Assembly (NCBI RefSeq): GCF_022348165.1
Contig: NZ_JAKRFI010000003.1
Location: 390,047-454,046 of the forward strand
From: Halomonas sp. McH1-25
GTDB taxonomy: Bacteria; Pseudomonadota; Gammaproteobacteria; Pseudomonadales; Halomonadaceae
Direction: 5' to 3'
DNA: 64,000 bases
The translations under genes and the position numbers were made by a program. The notes below the pieces were generated by a model. It was not told where the DNA came from. It did no database searches and was given only the letters and a program-made list of their open reading frames with translations. The stretch's first letter is position 1; every line of letters starts with the position of its first letter. Shown here piece after piece: positions 1 through 8,530 of the stretch.

Positions 1-27
1 ACTCAGCATGCTAGCCGGAGCCCCCTC

Positions 28-249
28 ATGATGCGAACCGACCATCGCTCTATGCAAGATCAAAACGCCAAGCACAGCGTAGAAGCGCAACAGCAGCCGC
101 CACCGGAAGAGCCGCCGCTTCACGATCCGCCCTCCCCGGAGCCGCCGGAAGAGGAACCGAACCAACCTCCCAGGCCCGAGGATCAACCCGGGGATACGCC
201 ACCGGAAGAAGTCCCGCCGTATCCCGAGCCGCCGTTACCTCCGGGCTGA
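28..249 (+). CDS. Proline/glutamate-rich hypothetical protein
   Basis: Unrecognised 73-residue ORF. After about 25 ordinary residues the rest is almost entirely Pro, Glu, Asp and Gln, with repeated PPEE/PEPP units and no predicted membrane segment or signal peptide. A GGAG at 17-20 lies 7 bases before the ATG, which supports this start; an internal ATG at 52 is an alternative. Low sequence complexity could also arise by chance in GC-rich DNA, and the opposite strand is also open over this stretch, so the gene is tentative. It converges on a small lipoprotein gene. If real, it would be an extended, acidic, disordered polypeptide. Confidence 0.45.
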   Translation: MMRTDHRSMQDQNAKHSVEAQQQPPPEEPPLHDPPSPEPPEEEPNQPPRPEDQPGDTPPEEVPPYPEPPLPPG

Positions 250-281
250 GCGGCTTTTGGGTCATCAACGCCATGACGAAA

Positions 282-306
282 GAGGCCGCTCGACATGAGC
301 GGCCTC
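282..306 (-). terminator. Rho-independent terminator of the small lipoprotein gene
   Basis: A perfect 10-bp stem (GAGGCCGCTC / GAGCGGCCTC) with a 5-base loop lies just past the stop codon at 314. Read on the minus strand it is followed by CTCTTTCGTC, a short T-rich run. There are no T residues after it on the plus strand. Confidence 0.7.
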
Positions 307-313
307 ACTCCGA

Positions 314-463
314 TCAGGCGGACCCTCCACCCGTCGAGTCCTGGAACGACTCTTCATCCGGCGTAGGGTTTACCGCTTCCTCTTCGCCGCAGGCCGTCAT
401 GGCCAACGCCGTGAATATCGTCAGGACAATCAGCAAGGTCTTGCTGCGTTTAGTGGTTTGCAT
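314..463 (-). CDS. Small lipoprotein, LptM-like in size
   Basis: 49 residues starting MQTTKRSK. A positively charged N-terminus is followed by a hydrophobic helix ending in the lipobox LAMTAC, so Cys about 25 should become the lipidated N-terminus. The mature part is only about 25 acidic residues (GEEEAVNPTPDEES...). A GGAGAG just upstream of this ATG favours it over the longer frame that begins at 508. It is co-directional with, and 44 bases behind, the FAD/Rieske gene, and a strong terminator follows. Tiny lipoproteins of this shape occur in many proteobacteria, for example the LptM/YifL type, but I cannot assign a specific family. Confidence 0.7.
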   Translation of the reverse strand: MQTTKRSKTLLIVLTIFTALAMTACGEEEAVNPTPDEESFQDSTGGGSA

Positions 464-507
464 CGCTTCTCTCCATGAAGACGTGAACGAAAGTGGCCCT
501 ACCGACA

Positions 508-2010
508 TCAGTCACTCGTATGTCGTTGGGCCAAGGGATGATAGGACGGCCCCTCGATGACCTCGCCCCGGGTATCGAAGCGGCTGCCATGGCAGGAACA
601 GTCCCATGTGGACTCGATGCCGTTCCAGTGCACCAGGCATTTCATGTGCGGACATACTGCAGAGAGTACCGATACCGTACCGTCGGCATCACGATAGATG
701 GCGACTTTCTCCCCTTCCAGCGTAGCCACCTTTCCCTGCCCCGGGGCAACTTCATCGAGGCTTCCCAGCTTGTCTACACTCAGATAGCCAGGGATGAAAT
801 GGCTTGCAACCGACACGTTCTCCTTGGCCCACTGCTTGGCGGATTTGACCGGCGTGAAGCGTCTGGCATCGAACCGCTCGTGCCAACGGTTGTCCCGGCC
901 CAAAATGAGATCGCCCAGAATCGTTCCGCCCAGCGCTCCCCAGACCAGGCCATCGGCAGCAAACCCCGTCGCCAGGTAGACGTTGTCCCGGCCGTGCCAT
1001 CGGCCGATATAGGGTAGCTCATCGGCAGGACTGTACTGCTGGGCCGACCAGACGTGCGTGAAGTCCTGGACGTCGAAATTGTCGTTCAAGTAGTCGCGTA
1101 ACCGCCGTGGATAGACGTCATCGACTTCGCCCTCGCCCACCTTGTGCTTTTCGCCGATGACCATCAGGTAATCCTCATCGCCGTGGCGATAGCTGCGCAG
1201 CGAGTGAAAACCATCGAGAACCCAGAAGATTCCCTGGGGATACGCCGAACCGGGCTTGAGCCTGGCGCTGACCCCATATTCACGCGAAGGAATCATCACG
1301 GACTGCAACAGGTTGATGCCCTTGGGCGTATGCGTGGCATGCACGATATGCGCCGCCTCGACCTCTCCCGCCTCGGTCTTGACGATGCCGGCCTGATAGT
1401 CCACGTCTCTTACCGGGCTATGTTCGTGGATGGCGACACCCAGGCGAACGAGTTCGCGGGCCAGCCCCCTGGCATAGGCCAGCGGGTTGAACTGAGCCTG
1501 CCCTTCCAGCTTGAGCCCTTCACGAATCGGCAAGGGTAATGCGTCGCTCTCCGCCGCCTGTACTGTCAGGCCACCGGCCTGCATGGCCTGCCGCTCCTTG
1601 TCCAGGCTCTTCAGCGAGGCTTCGTCGTACTGGCTTACCAGGCGATATAGCGGGCGGCGATGAAAATCGCAGTCGATAGCCAAACGGGTTACCGTTGCCT
1701 CGATGAAATCGATGGCCTGGCTGCGCGAGTCGACGACATCGCGCACGACTTCATCGCCCCATTTGCTACGTACGGGGGCCAATCCCGAGGCTAACGTACT
1801 ATAGAGGTTTCCCGTCGAACCGCCGGTGCAGCCCTCACCGACGGCATGGGCGTCCAGCACCGTCACGCGCTTACCCGCTTCGGCAAGCACCAACGCCGTC
1901 GTAAGCCCGGTGATTCCCGCGCCGATGACGACCACATCGCTCTGGGTGTGCCCGGCCAAGGAGGAATGCTGTTCCGGGGGCGAGCTGCCGAGTGTCCAGA
2001 TGGCTTCCAT
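508..2010 (-). CDS. FAD-dependent oxidoreductase with C-terminal Rieske [2Fe-2S] domain
   Basis: 500 residues. The N-terminal half is a DadA/glycine-oxidase-type FAD fold, with the dinucleotide motif GAGITG at residues 30-35 following a typical beta strand (DVVVI). The last 60 residues form a Rieske domain with C453-x-H455 and C471-x-x-H474 as cluster ligands. The architecture matches the YhfW-like family, whose substrate is unknown; an amine or amino acid is plausible. The ATG has GGGAGA upstream. It is transcribed the same way as the diguanylate cyclase and the polyamine-type transporter behind it, which makes a role in amine oxidation possible but unproven. Family is confident; substrate is unknown. 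Confidence 0.88.
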   Translation of the reverse strand: MEAIWTLGSSPPEQHSSLAGHTQSDVVVIGAGITGLTTALVLAEAGKRVTVLDAHAVGEGCTGGSTGNLYSTLASGLAPVRSKWGDEVVRDVVDSRSQAIDFIEATVTRLAIDCDFHRRPLYRLVSQYDEASLKSLDKERQAMQAGGLTVQAAESDALPLPIREGLKLEGQAQFNPLAYARGLARELVRLGVAIHEHSPVRDVDYQAGIVKTEAGEVEAAHIVHATHTPKGINLLQSVMIPSREYGVSARLKPGSAYPQGIFWVLDGFHSLRSYRHGDEDYLMVIGEKHKVGEGEVDDVYPRRLRDYLNDNFDVQDFTHVWSAQQYSPADELPYIGRWHGRDNVYLATGFAADGLVWGALGGTILGDLILGRDNRWHERFDARRFTPVKSAKQWAKENVSVASHFIPGYLSVDKLGSLDEVAPGQGKVATLEGEKVAIYRDADGTVSVLSAVCPHMKCLVHWNGIESTWDCSCHGSRFDTRGEVIEGPSYHPLAQRHTSD

Positions 2011-2090
2011 AACGTCTCCCTAATCACGGTGTGCCTACTAGTTATAGAAGGCATCACCGCCGCCGCAAAGCGATAGGGAGCGTCAGCGCT

Positions 2091-4097
2091 TCATCCAACC
2101 ATCGTGCGGTTGCGCCCTTCCGCCTTGGCCCGGTAACTGGCCTGGTCGGCACGCTGCATGAGACTGTCGACATCATGGTCGTCTGGTTGAAACGACGTGA
2201 CGCCAAGACTCAGGGTCACTCGGTAGCTTTTGCCCTGGTGCTCGACGCAGACCGCTTCGATGGCCTCGCGCAACGCCTCCGCTGTGTTCATCGCCTGTTC
2301 CCGCCTGCAACCGGACATCAGCAGCGCGAACTCGTCGCCACCATAGCGCGCCAAGCTATCGCTCTTGCGTATCCGCGTAGAGGCGGCATCGGCTACCCGC
2401 TGGAGCATGTCGTCGCCCAGGGCGTGCCCCCCTTCGTCATTGATCGGCTTGAAACGATCCAGGTCGAAAAACACCAGTGCCGATGGCTTGCCGCACTTCA
2501 GCCAGTCGGCCAACGCTTCCTCCATGCGGCGTTCGAACCCACGCCGATTGAGCAGGCCCGTCAGCGGATCGTGCTCCGCCTCCCAGCGCTGCAAGGCTTC
2601 CATCTCGCGCGTGTGGGTAATGTCCTTCAGCGTGCCCACGAAACCGAGGGGACGACCGTCGGCCAGGCGGACCAGACTGGCCTGCGACTCGACCCAGATC
2701 GTTTCACCGTTTGCCGTGAGGTAACGATACTGACGCTGAAAATCCCGTCCGGTCGCCAGCGTATCCTTCCAGTGATCCCTGACATCCTCTCTGTCGCTGG
2801 GGTGGATATGCGCCCCGAAACTGCGCTGACGGTACGTCGCGAGATCGTAGCCGGTCAGTGCCGTCATGGCCGGGTTGATGTATCGCAAGTGGCCGTCGAG
2901 ATCGTAGATGAACATGCTCACCGGCGAAGATGCCAGCACGGCATCCAGGAAGGCCTGACGATCGAGCAGCTCGCTCTCGGCCAGACGCTGCTTTTCGACG
3001 ACTCGATTGAACGTTTCCGTGACCCGGGTCAGTTCGGTGGAACGGGTACGCAGATCGACACGCTCGCGCAGCCCCTGCCCCACGGCATGGATCTGCCGCT
3101 CCAGGCGCGTCAATGGCCACAGGGCCAGGCGCAACAGCCACCACAGCAGCCCCAGCATGACCACGACGGTCAGCGTCCCGACCAGCCACATGCGACGGAC
3201 GAACCACTGCAGCGGCGCGAACGCCTGCTCGCGGGGCACCATGACCCCGACGATCCAGCTTGCCGACCAGACCTGGCGATAGGCCTGCAATGCCATCTGG
3301 CCGCCGGCCAGCGGACCGACGGCATTGCCCTGCCATCCGGAGAGTGCCAAATCCAGCCAGGGATTCTGTTCGGGTGCGGGCACGTCGCGCAATATCCAGC
3401 GCAGGTCGGGATGAACCAGCACCTTGCCGGAAGACGACATCAGCGTGGCGAAGCCCTGCTCGCCGATGCGGATACGCCGCAACTTCTCGAAGAAGCGCCC
3501 CTGCAGGATATTGACGGCGCCGCCCAGCAGCCCCGCGAACTCCCCGTCACTTCCGGTGAGCGGCACACTGAACAGGAGCATGGGCGTCTGGCTGGCACGG
3601 CCGAAGAACGGTTCGCTGACGTAAGGGCCGCCCACCTGGCGTTGGAAGGAAAAATAATCCTTATCCGATTCGCTAAGCCCCTGGCGGCCGGCGACCCGTG
3701 GCCAGTCGGCTACGATCCGGCCCTCGCGGTCCATGACGACCAGTCCGTCGAACAAGGCCAGCAGGGCATCGTTATGGCGAAGTTCGGTGCGCAGCAGCGC
3801 CGCACTCTGTGCGCGTGGTGCAGGCAACTGCACAGCCAAGCGCCTGAGTGTCTCGAAACGCAGCTGAACTTCCTGCTCGATCATTTCAGCGATGGCTCGC
3901 GCCTCGTATTCGAGGTGTTCGTCGCTGACTTCGCGAATCAGGCGTTGCCCTGAATTCCAGGTCGACAGGAGAATGGCGGCGACGACCACGATCCAACCAA
4001 TGGCCAGCCCTAGCAGCAATCGTTTGTGCAGCGAGCGGACGCCCAGCGTCAAGAAACGACCGATTCGTTGGAGCCCTGCAGAACGCCACCCGTCCAA
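2091..4097 (-). CDS. Membrane diguanylate cyclase (Cache-HAMP-PAS-GGDEF)
   Basis: 668 residues. A TM helix near residues 27-48 is followed by a large periplasmic dCache-like sensor, a second TM (about 320-340), a HAMP segment, a PAS/PAC domain (about 390-510) and a C-terminal GGDEF domain. The active-site loop is intact (GGDEF 586-590). An RxxD inhibitory site (R577-KS-D580) lies exactly five residues upstream, so product feedback by c-di-GMP is expected. No EAL domain is present. The start is a TTG with AGGA about 7 bases before it. It should convert two GTP to c-di-GMP in response to an extracytoplasmic ligand, which cannot be deduced. Confidence 0.92.
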   Translation of the reverse strand: MDGWRSAGLQRIGRFLTLGVRSLHKRLLLGLAIGWIVVVAAILLSTWNSGQRLIREVSDEHLEYEARAIAEMIEQEVQLRFETLRRLAVQLPAPRAQSAALLRTELRHNDALLALFDGLVVMDREGRIVADWPRVAGRQGLSESDKDYFSFQRQVGGPYVSEPFFGRASQTPMLLFSVPLTGSDGEFAGLLGGAVNILQGRFFEKLRRIRIGEQGFATLMSSSGKVLVHPDLRWILRDVPAPEQNPWLDLALSGWQGNAVGPLAGGQMALQAYRQVWSASWIVGVMVPREQAFAPLQWFVRRMWLVGTLTVVVMLGLLWWLLRLALWPLTRLERQIHAVGQGLRERVDLRTRSTELTRVTETFNRVVEKQRLAESELLDRQAFLDAVLASSPVSMFIYDLDGHLRYINPAMTALTGYDLATYRQRSFGAHIHPSDREDVRDHWKDTLATGRDFQRQYRYLTANGETIWVESQASLVRLADGRPLGFVGTLKDITHTREMEALQRWEAEHDPLTGLLNRRGFERRMEEALADWLKCGKPSALVFFDLDRFKPINDEGGHALGDDMLQRVADAASTRIRKSDSLARYGGDEFALLMSGCRREQAMNTAEALREAIEAVCVEHQGKSYRVTLSLGVTSFQPDDHDVDSLMQRADQASYRAKAEGRNRTMVG

Positions 4098-4216
4098 ACG
4101 TTTTCCTCAGCCAAAAAAGCAAAAGGGGCTAGGATATAAGCCTGGGGCCTGGCCTGGCTATTGTACGAGTGGTGAAAGTCATGCTTTCGTTCAACGCTGA
4201 TCAATGCACCAAGCAT

Positions 4217-5017
4217 CTAGACGCCCTTGGGTTTCAGCTCATGACGTCGCTTCAACTCATAAACGCTAGCGATCAGGATCGTTATCAGGATCAGCACCAG
4301 CCCCAGCGCATTGACGGCGGGTGTCAGCCCGGTACGCACCTTGGAGGCCAGATAGACGGTCAGGGTCGTATCGTAGCCGACCACGAAGAGAGAGGTATTG
4401 TAATTCTCGAAGGACTGCAGAAAGGCAATCGCCGCGGCCGACAGAATGGCCGGCTTGAGAAACGGCAGCAGCACCCGTCGAAACGCCTGCCAGGGTGTGG
4501 CGCCAAGGTCCAGCGCCGCCCGTTCCAGAGTACGATCGAAGCGCTGCAGGCGGGCCATGACCATCAGCATTACATAGGCCGAAATGAACGTGGCCTGCCC
4601 CAGCACGGTCAGGAAGGTGCCGCCGTTGATGCCGAATTCGCGCCAGAAGATCAACGTCGATATACCGATGATGACCCCCGGCGTCAGCAACGGCGACAGG
4701 ATCAGCCCATAGACGAACGGCTTGGCCCGACTTTCCACCGTGGTCAGGAACAGTGCACTGGCGACCCCGATGGGTACGGCCAGGCACAGGACGCCGCCGG
4801 CCACCAATAAGCTGTTGCCCAACGCCGCCCACATTCTGCCATCGGCCCATAGCTCGGCGAACCATTTCAGGGTCGTTCCATTCCAGGGTGTGATGGTCGG
4901 AAAACGGCTGTCATTGAAAGTGGCCACCGCCATGATCGCCAGCGGCAGGAACAGATAAACGAAGAACAGGCCGATGTACAGCCGCAACCCCCAGTCGAAG
5001 AAGCGCTGCGCGCTCAT
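4217..5017 (-). CDS. Polyamine-type ABC transporter permease, PotC-like
   Basis: 266 residues with about six hydrophobic segments and the inner-membrane permease EAA region (ERAALDLGATPWQAF) that contacts the ATPase. It is the last gene of the SBP-ATPase-permease-permease operon, 12 bases after the PotB-like gene. Together the set resembles PotABCD/PotFGHI spermidine/putrescine importers; related operons can carry other amines or short compounds, so the substrate is inferred. No obvious terminator follows before the cyclase gene start at 4097. Confidence 0.88.
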   Translation of the reverse strand: MSAQRFFDWGLRLYIGLFFVYLFLPLAIMAVATFNDSRFPTITPWNGTTLKWFAELWADGRMWAALGNSLLVAGGVLCLAVPIGVASALFLTTVESRAKPFVYGLILSPLLTPGVIIGISTLIFWREFGINGGTFLTVLGQATFISAYVMLMVMARLQRFDRTLERAALDLGATPWQAFRRVLLPFLKPAILSAAAIAFLQSFENYNTSLFVVGYDTTLTVYLASKVRTGLTPAVNALGLVLILITILIASVYELKRRHELKPKGV

Positions 5018-5029
5018 TTGCCGTTTTCC

Positions 5030-5917
5030 TTATTTTGCGATGTCCGCCAGGCCCACCTTGAACAGGCGCATGACCAGTGCCATGAAGCCGATACACAGGA
5101 TCAGCAGCAGAAATGCGTAAGCGGCCCCCTGATTCCAGTCACCGCCCTCGAAGAACCAGTTGTAGATGATCTGCGTGAACCAGCGGCTGCCCGGCGAACC
5201 GAGCAGAGCCGGAACGGCATAACTGCCCGCGGCCAGCATGAAGGTCATGATGCAGCCCGTGGCGATGCCGGGCTTGGCGTGCGGAATGACGATGCGCCAA
5301 TGGGTTCGCAGACTACCAGCGCCCAAGTCTCGGGCAGCGCGGATCTGGTTGCCGTCGAGGCTCTCGATGGCGTTATAGAGCGGGAACACCATGAACAGGA
5401 GATAGGCATAGACCATGCCGACCAACACCCCGGTGTCGCCGTTCAGAAAGCGGATGGGGCGCTCGATCAGACCCAGCGACAGCAGAATTTCATTCAGCGG
5501 CCCGCGAAACGCCAGCAGAATGAACCACGAAAAGGTGCGCAGGATCTCGTTGATCCAGAACGGAACGATCAACAGCAGCAGGCATAGGGCCGCCTGTCCC
5601 GGCGTGGCGATCTTGGCCAGGTAATAGGCCAGCGGATAACTGACCAGCAGCGTCAGCAAGGTGACGAACACGCTCGACCACAGCGTCTTGAAAAAGATCG
5701 AGAGATGGATGTCGTTATTGAACAGGGTGACGTAGTTGGCCAGGGTCCAGCCATCCTTGGGCCCACCGATTTCCGCGGGCAACAGACTGGGGCGAAACGA
5801 ATAATCGATCATCTGCAACTGGGGCAACGTGACCATGGCGATCAGCCAGACGCCCAGAATACCGACGATGGCCATGGCCACCGGGACACCGAACCGCGCC
5901 TTAAGCTGACGGAACAT
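5030..5917 (-). CDS. Polyamine-type ABC transporter permease, PotB-like
   Basis: 295 residues from the ATG at 5917, preceded by AGGAG; a longer open frame to 6109 only reads through the upstream ATPase gene. About six TM helices begin at the AMAIVGILGVWLIAM segment, and a binding-protein-dependent permease EAA loop (RAARDLGAGSLRTHW) is present. It overlaps the 3' end of the ATPase gene by 17 bases, which indicates translational coupling. It pairs with the following PotC-like gene to form the heterodimeric channel. Confidence 0.88.
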   Translation of the reverse strand: MFRQLKARFGVPVAMAIVGILGVWLIAMVTLPQLQMIDYSFRPSLLPAEIGGPKDGWTLANYVTLFNNDIHLSIFFKTLWSSVFVTLLTLLVSYPLAYYLAKIATPGQAALCLLLLIVPFWINEILRTFSWFILLAFRGPLNEILLSLGLIERPIRFLNGDTGVLVGMVYAYLLFMVFPLYNAIESLDGNQIRAARDLGAGSLRTHWRIVIPHAKPGIATGCIMTFMLAAGSYAVPALLGSPGSRWFTQIIYNWFFEGGDWNQGAAYAFLLLILCIGFMALVMRLFKVGLADIAK

Positions 5918-7070
5918 GCCGATTCTCCTGGGCAGGCTGTGAAGACGCGCGTGGAGTCTCGCCCATCTCGGCATCGTGCGTGGGCGCCCCGTCATCGGCC
6001 AGAACGATGGCGTTGTCCGGATCGTAACCGAAGCGCGCGGTCTGCCCCGGCTGCAAGACATCGCCCGCCCCTTGGCCCACCAGGATACGCACTGTTTCTC
6101 GCGTCGCAATCAGGCGCGCCTCGAGCATGCGCCAGGCTCCTTCGAAACTGACCGTCTCGATATGCGCCTCCAGCATCGACGCTGCGGCACTCCCTACCGC
6201 GTCGCTGAGCGACAGAGATTCGGGACGCACGAACAGCGCCGCCGGTCGACCAGGGGACAGCTCACTCCCGGATCGTCCGGACAAACGACCCAACCCGGGG
6301 ATATCGAGTGTGGCCCGCCCGTCACGACACTCGATCACCCGCCCCGCCAGACGATTGTTTTCACCGACGAAGGTCGCCACGAAACCGGTCTGTGGCCGGT
6401 GATACAGCGTTTCGGGATCGGCGACCTGCTGGATACGACCGGCCGACATGACGGCCACCCGATCCGACATGGCCAGCGCTTCGCCCTGGTCGTGAGTGAT
6501 GTAGATGAAGGTGATTCCCGTCTTGCGCTGGATCGCCTTGAGCTCGTTGCGCATATGCTGGCGCAACTTGAGGTCCAGCGCCGACAATGGCTCGTCCAAC
6601 AGCAGCACCCGGGGCTCCACCGCCAGCGCCCGAGCAATGGCGACCCGCTGCTTCTGGCCACCCGATAGCGCCGACACCGGCTTGCCGCCGCTGCCGCCCA
6701 GCGCGACCAGTTCCAGCAATTCGTCCGCCTTGCGCCGCCGGGTGGCACGATCCACACCACGCACTTCCAGGCCGAACTCGATGTTCTGGTACACGCTCAT
6801 CAAGGGGAACAGGGCCAGATTCTGGAAGATCATCGCCGTGGGACGATGATTCACCGGCACACCGCGCATCGATGCATTGCCGATGCGCACGTCGCCGTCG
6901 GTCGGGGAAAGAAAACCGCTGATGATATTCAGCAAGGTCGTCTTTCCACATCCCGATGGCCCCAGGAAGCTGAAGAATTCCCCCGAGCGAATCTCCAGAG
7001 AGGTGGGTTCGATGGCCGTAAAATCGTCAAAGCGCATGACGACGTTATCAAGAATGACGCTACCGTCCAT
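5901..7070 (-). CDS. Polyamine-type ABC transporter ATPase, PotA-like
   Basis: 389 residues. Walker A is GPSGCGKT, the signature is LSGGQKQR, Walker B is VLLLDEP, and the H-loop is YITHDQ. A C-terminal TOBE-type domain of about 130 residues is typical of PotA/MalK/FbpC importer ATPases. The extreme C-terminus is hydrophilic and variable. It lies between the binding-protein gene and the two permease genes. Confidence 0.9.
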   Translation of the reverse strand: MDGSVILDNVVMRFDDFTAIEPTSLEIRSGEFFSFLGPSGCGKTTLLNIISGFLSPTDGDVRIGNASMRGVPVNHRPTAMIFQNLALFPLMSVYQNIEFGLEVRGVDRATRRRKADELLELVALGGSGGKPVSALSGGQKQRVAIARALAVEPRVLLLDEPLSALDLKLRQHMRNELKAIQRKTGITFIYITHDQGEALAMSDRVAVMSAGRIQQVADPETLYHRPQTGFVATFVGENNRLAGRVIECRDGRATLDIPGLGRLSGRSGSELSPGRPAALFVRPESLSLSDAVGSAAASMLEAHIETVSFEGAWRMLEARLIATRETVRILVGQGAGDVLQPGQTARFGYDPDNAIVLADDGAPTHDAEMGETPRASSQPAQENRHVPSA

Positions 7071-7111
7071 TCATAGTCCTGTGGTTATTGTTTGTTAGCG
7101 AGCAGTCGGTG

Positions 7112-8230
7112 CTAGGCGGACAGGTAGCGATCCTGATACTCGTTGCGTAACGCCACGTACCAGGGTTCCTGAATCGGCCACCACCACAGGTTGGCGAGAT
7201 CCTGCTGGGAATAGGACTGCTCGAAGAAACGGCGCGTCTCCTCGGGCAGCAACGTTTCTGCCCCTACCGAGGTGGAGTTGTAGCCGGTGGACTTGACGAA
7301 CATGGCACCCGCCTCGGGCGTGTAGTACCAGTTGATCAGTTCATAGACGGCATCGACATTCCGGGCATTGCGCGGAATCACGAAGCCTTCCATCCACGCC
7401 AGCGCGCCCTCCTTGGGGGCGGCATAGCCGATATCCATGCCTTCGCCCTGCAGCCGGAACGCGGTACTGTCCCAAGTCTGGCCGATGACGGCCCCATTGG
7501 TACGGAACGCGGCCTGGGCCTCGTTTTCGGTGTTCCAGTACTGGGCAACCAGTCCCTTGTGCTTGATCGCCTCCTCCAGAATCACATCGAAGTTAGCGCG
7601 CATTGCCTCTTCGGACTGGTAGGACTCAAGCAACGGGCGCGGCAGCTTGCCCTGGGCCTGCAACCACAGGCCGATGCCGACCAGGGCGGAATGGCCACGC
7701 ACGGTTACGCCCTGCCCGTTCTCCGGATTCCACAGGTCGCCATAGCTCAGGTTGGCAGGGTCGACGGCGGCATACTTGCGGTCGAAAGCGATCGCCTCGG
7801 TGCCCCAGTCGCTGGGCGCAAAATAGCGCTTGCCGTCGACCACGCCACCGACCCGTGAGCCTTCGATCGCACTCTCCAGGCAACCGGCCCACTTGATGCG
7901 CGCCTCATCGAGCGGCTGCACCAGTTCGTGATCGAGGTAGCCAGGTACGCGATCCACCGTGGGCATGATTACGTCGAAGCCGCTGCCGTCGCTGGCCCGC
8001 AGCGAGTTCATCAGTTCATCGTTGGTGCCATACGGGGTAAAAGTCGCGTTGATCCCGGTCTTCTCGCGAAAATCGGCCAGCATTTCGTCGGTGAAGTACC
8101 CCGCCCAGGCATAGATACGCAGGTTCTGTTCCTGAGCCAGTGCCTTGTTGATATAGAAATTCGGCAGGCTGGCGACAGCCCCTGCAGCCAAGGTGCCCTG
8201 CAGGAAACGACGACGCGAGATCGACGACAT
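7112..8230 (-). CDS. Polyamine-type periplasmic binding protein with Tat signal
   Basis: 372 residues in the PotD/PotF extracellular solute-binding family. The N-terminus SRRRFLQG fits the twin-arginine S/T-R-R-x-F-L-K pattern and is followed by a hydrophobic stretch and an ALA cleavage site around residue 32, so export folded through Tat is likely. The mature start (LRIYAWAGYFTDEML) aligns with the family pattern of a bound cationic ligand protein. It is the first gene of the operon, with a dyad at 8314-8329 upstream. Tat use is uncommon for this family but known in several proteobacteria. Confidence 0.88.
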   Translation of the reverse strand: MSSISRRRFLQGTLAAGAVASLPNFYINKALAQEQNLRIYAWAGYFTDEMLADFREKTGINATFTPYGTNDELMNSLRASDGSGFDVIMPTVDRVPGYLDHELVQPLDEARIKWAGCLESAIEGSRVGGVVDGKRYFAPSDWGTEAIAFDRKYAAVDPANLSYGDLWNPENGQGVTVRGHSALVGIGLWLQAQGKLPRPLLESYQSEEAMRANFDVILEEAIKHKGLVAQYWNTENEAQAAFRTNGAVIGQTWDSTAFRLQGEGMDIGYAAPKEGALAWMEGFVIPRNARNVDAVYELINWYYTPEAGAMFVKSTGYNSTSVGAETLLPEETRRFFEQSYSQQDLANLWWWPIQEPWYVALRNEYQDRYLSA

Positions 8231-8313
8231 GGAAGTGTTCCTCGTTCTTCTGATTATGTTCGGGTGGGGCGATCAGCCCAACGCCGCCAATGATGGCTGG
8301 CGTAACACGACAG

Positions 8314-8329
8314 TCCAATGACAATTGGA
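8314..8329. promoter_or_regulatory. Inverted repeat upstream of the transporter operon
   Basis: TCCAAT-GACA-ATTGGA is a perfect 6-bp inverted repeat with a 4-base spacer, centred about 90 bases upstream of the binding-protein ATG. It could be a repressor operator or a transcript hairpin; no T-run follows. Confidence 0.4.
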
Positions 8330-8470
8330 TGACAGTTCGATTATGGCCGGGTTGGGGGAAATTGCCGCTTGGACCAAGGCAGGGGGTGTTCAACGCTGGG
8401 TCAGCGAAAGAACAGAAAGGTGAAAGGAAGAGACGATAAACAGCCAAGTAAGTCGTTGACCAACAATAGA

Positions 8471-8494
8471 AAGCCGGCCACAAAGGGCCGGCTT
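8471..8494 (-). terminator. Porin transcription terminator
   Basis: A 9-bp perfect stem (AAGCCGGCC / GGCCGGCTT) with a 6-base loop sits 37 bases after the porin stop codon. On the minus strand it continues into TTTCTATTGTTG. Confidence 0.75.
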
Positions 8495-8530
8495 CGATAT
8501 CACGAAAGTCGTGAAGGGTGTTCTGTCCGC

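Larger units (their letters stand above)
8231..8530. other. Intergenic region between the porin end and the transporter operon start
   Basis: Three hundred bases without a convincing gene. They hold the porin terminator (8471-8494) and the upstream region of the polyamine-type operon, including an inverted repeat (8314-8329). I could not pick a confident -35/-10 pair. Confidence 0.6.

Noticed and set aside
2031..3953. Long plus-strand open frame of about 640 codons
   Set aside because: It lies entirely opposite the diguanylate cyclase, whose domains are unmistakable. It is rich in Gln/Arg/His with no family pattern, as expected for an antisense frame in GC-rich DNA.
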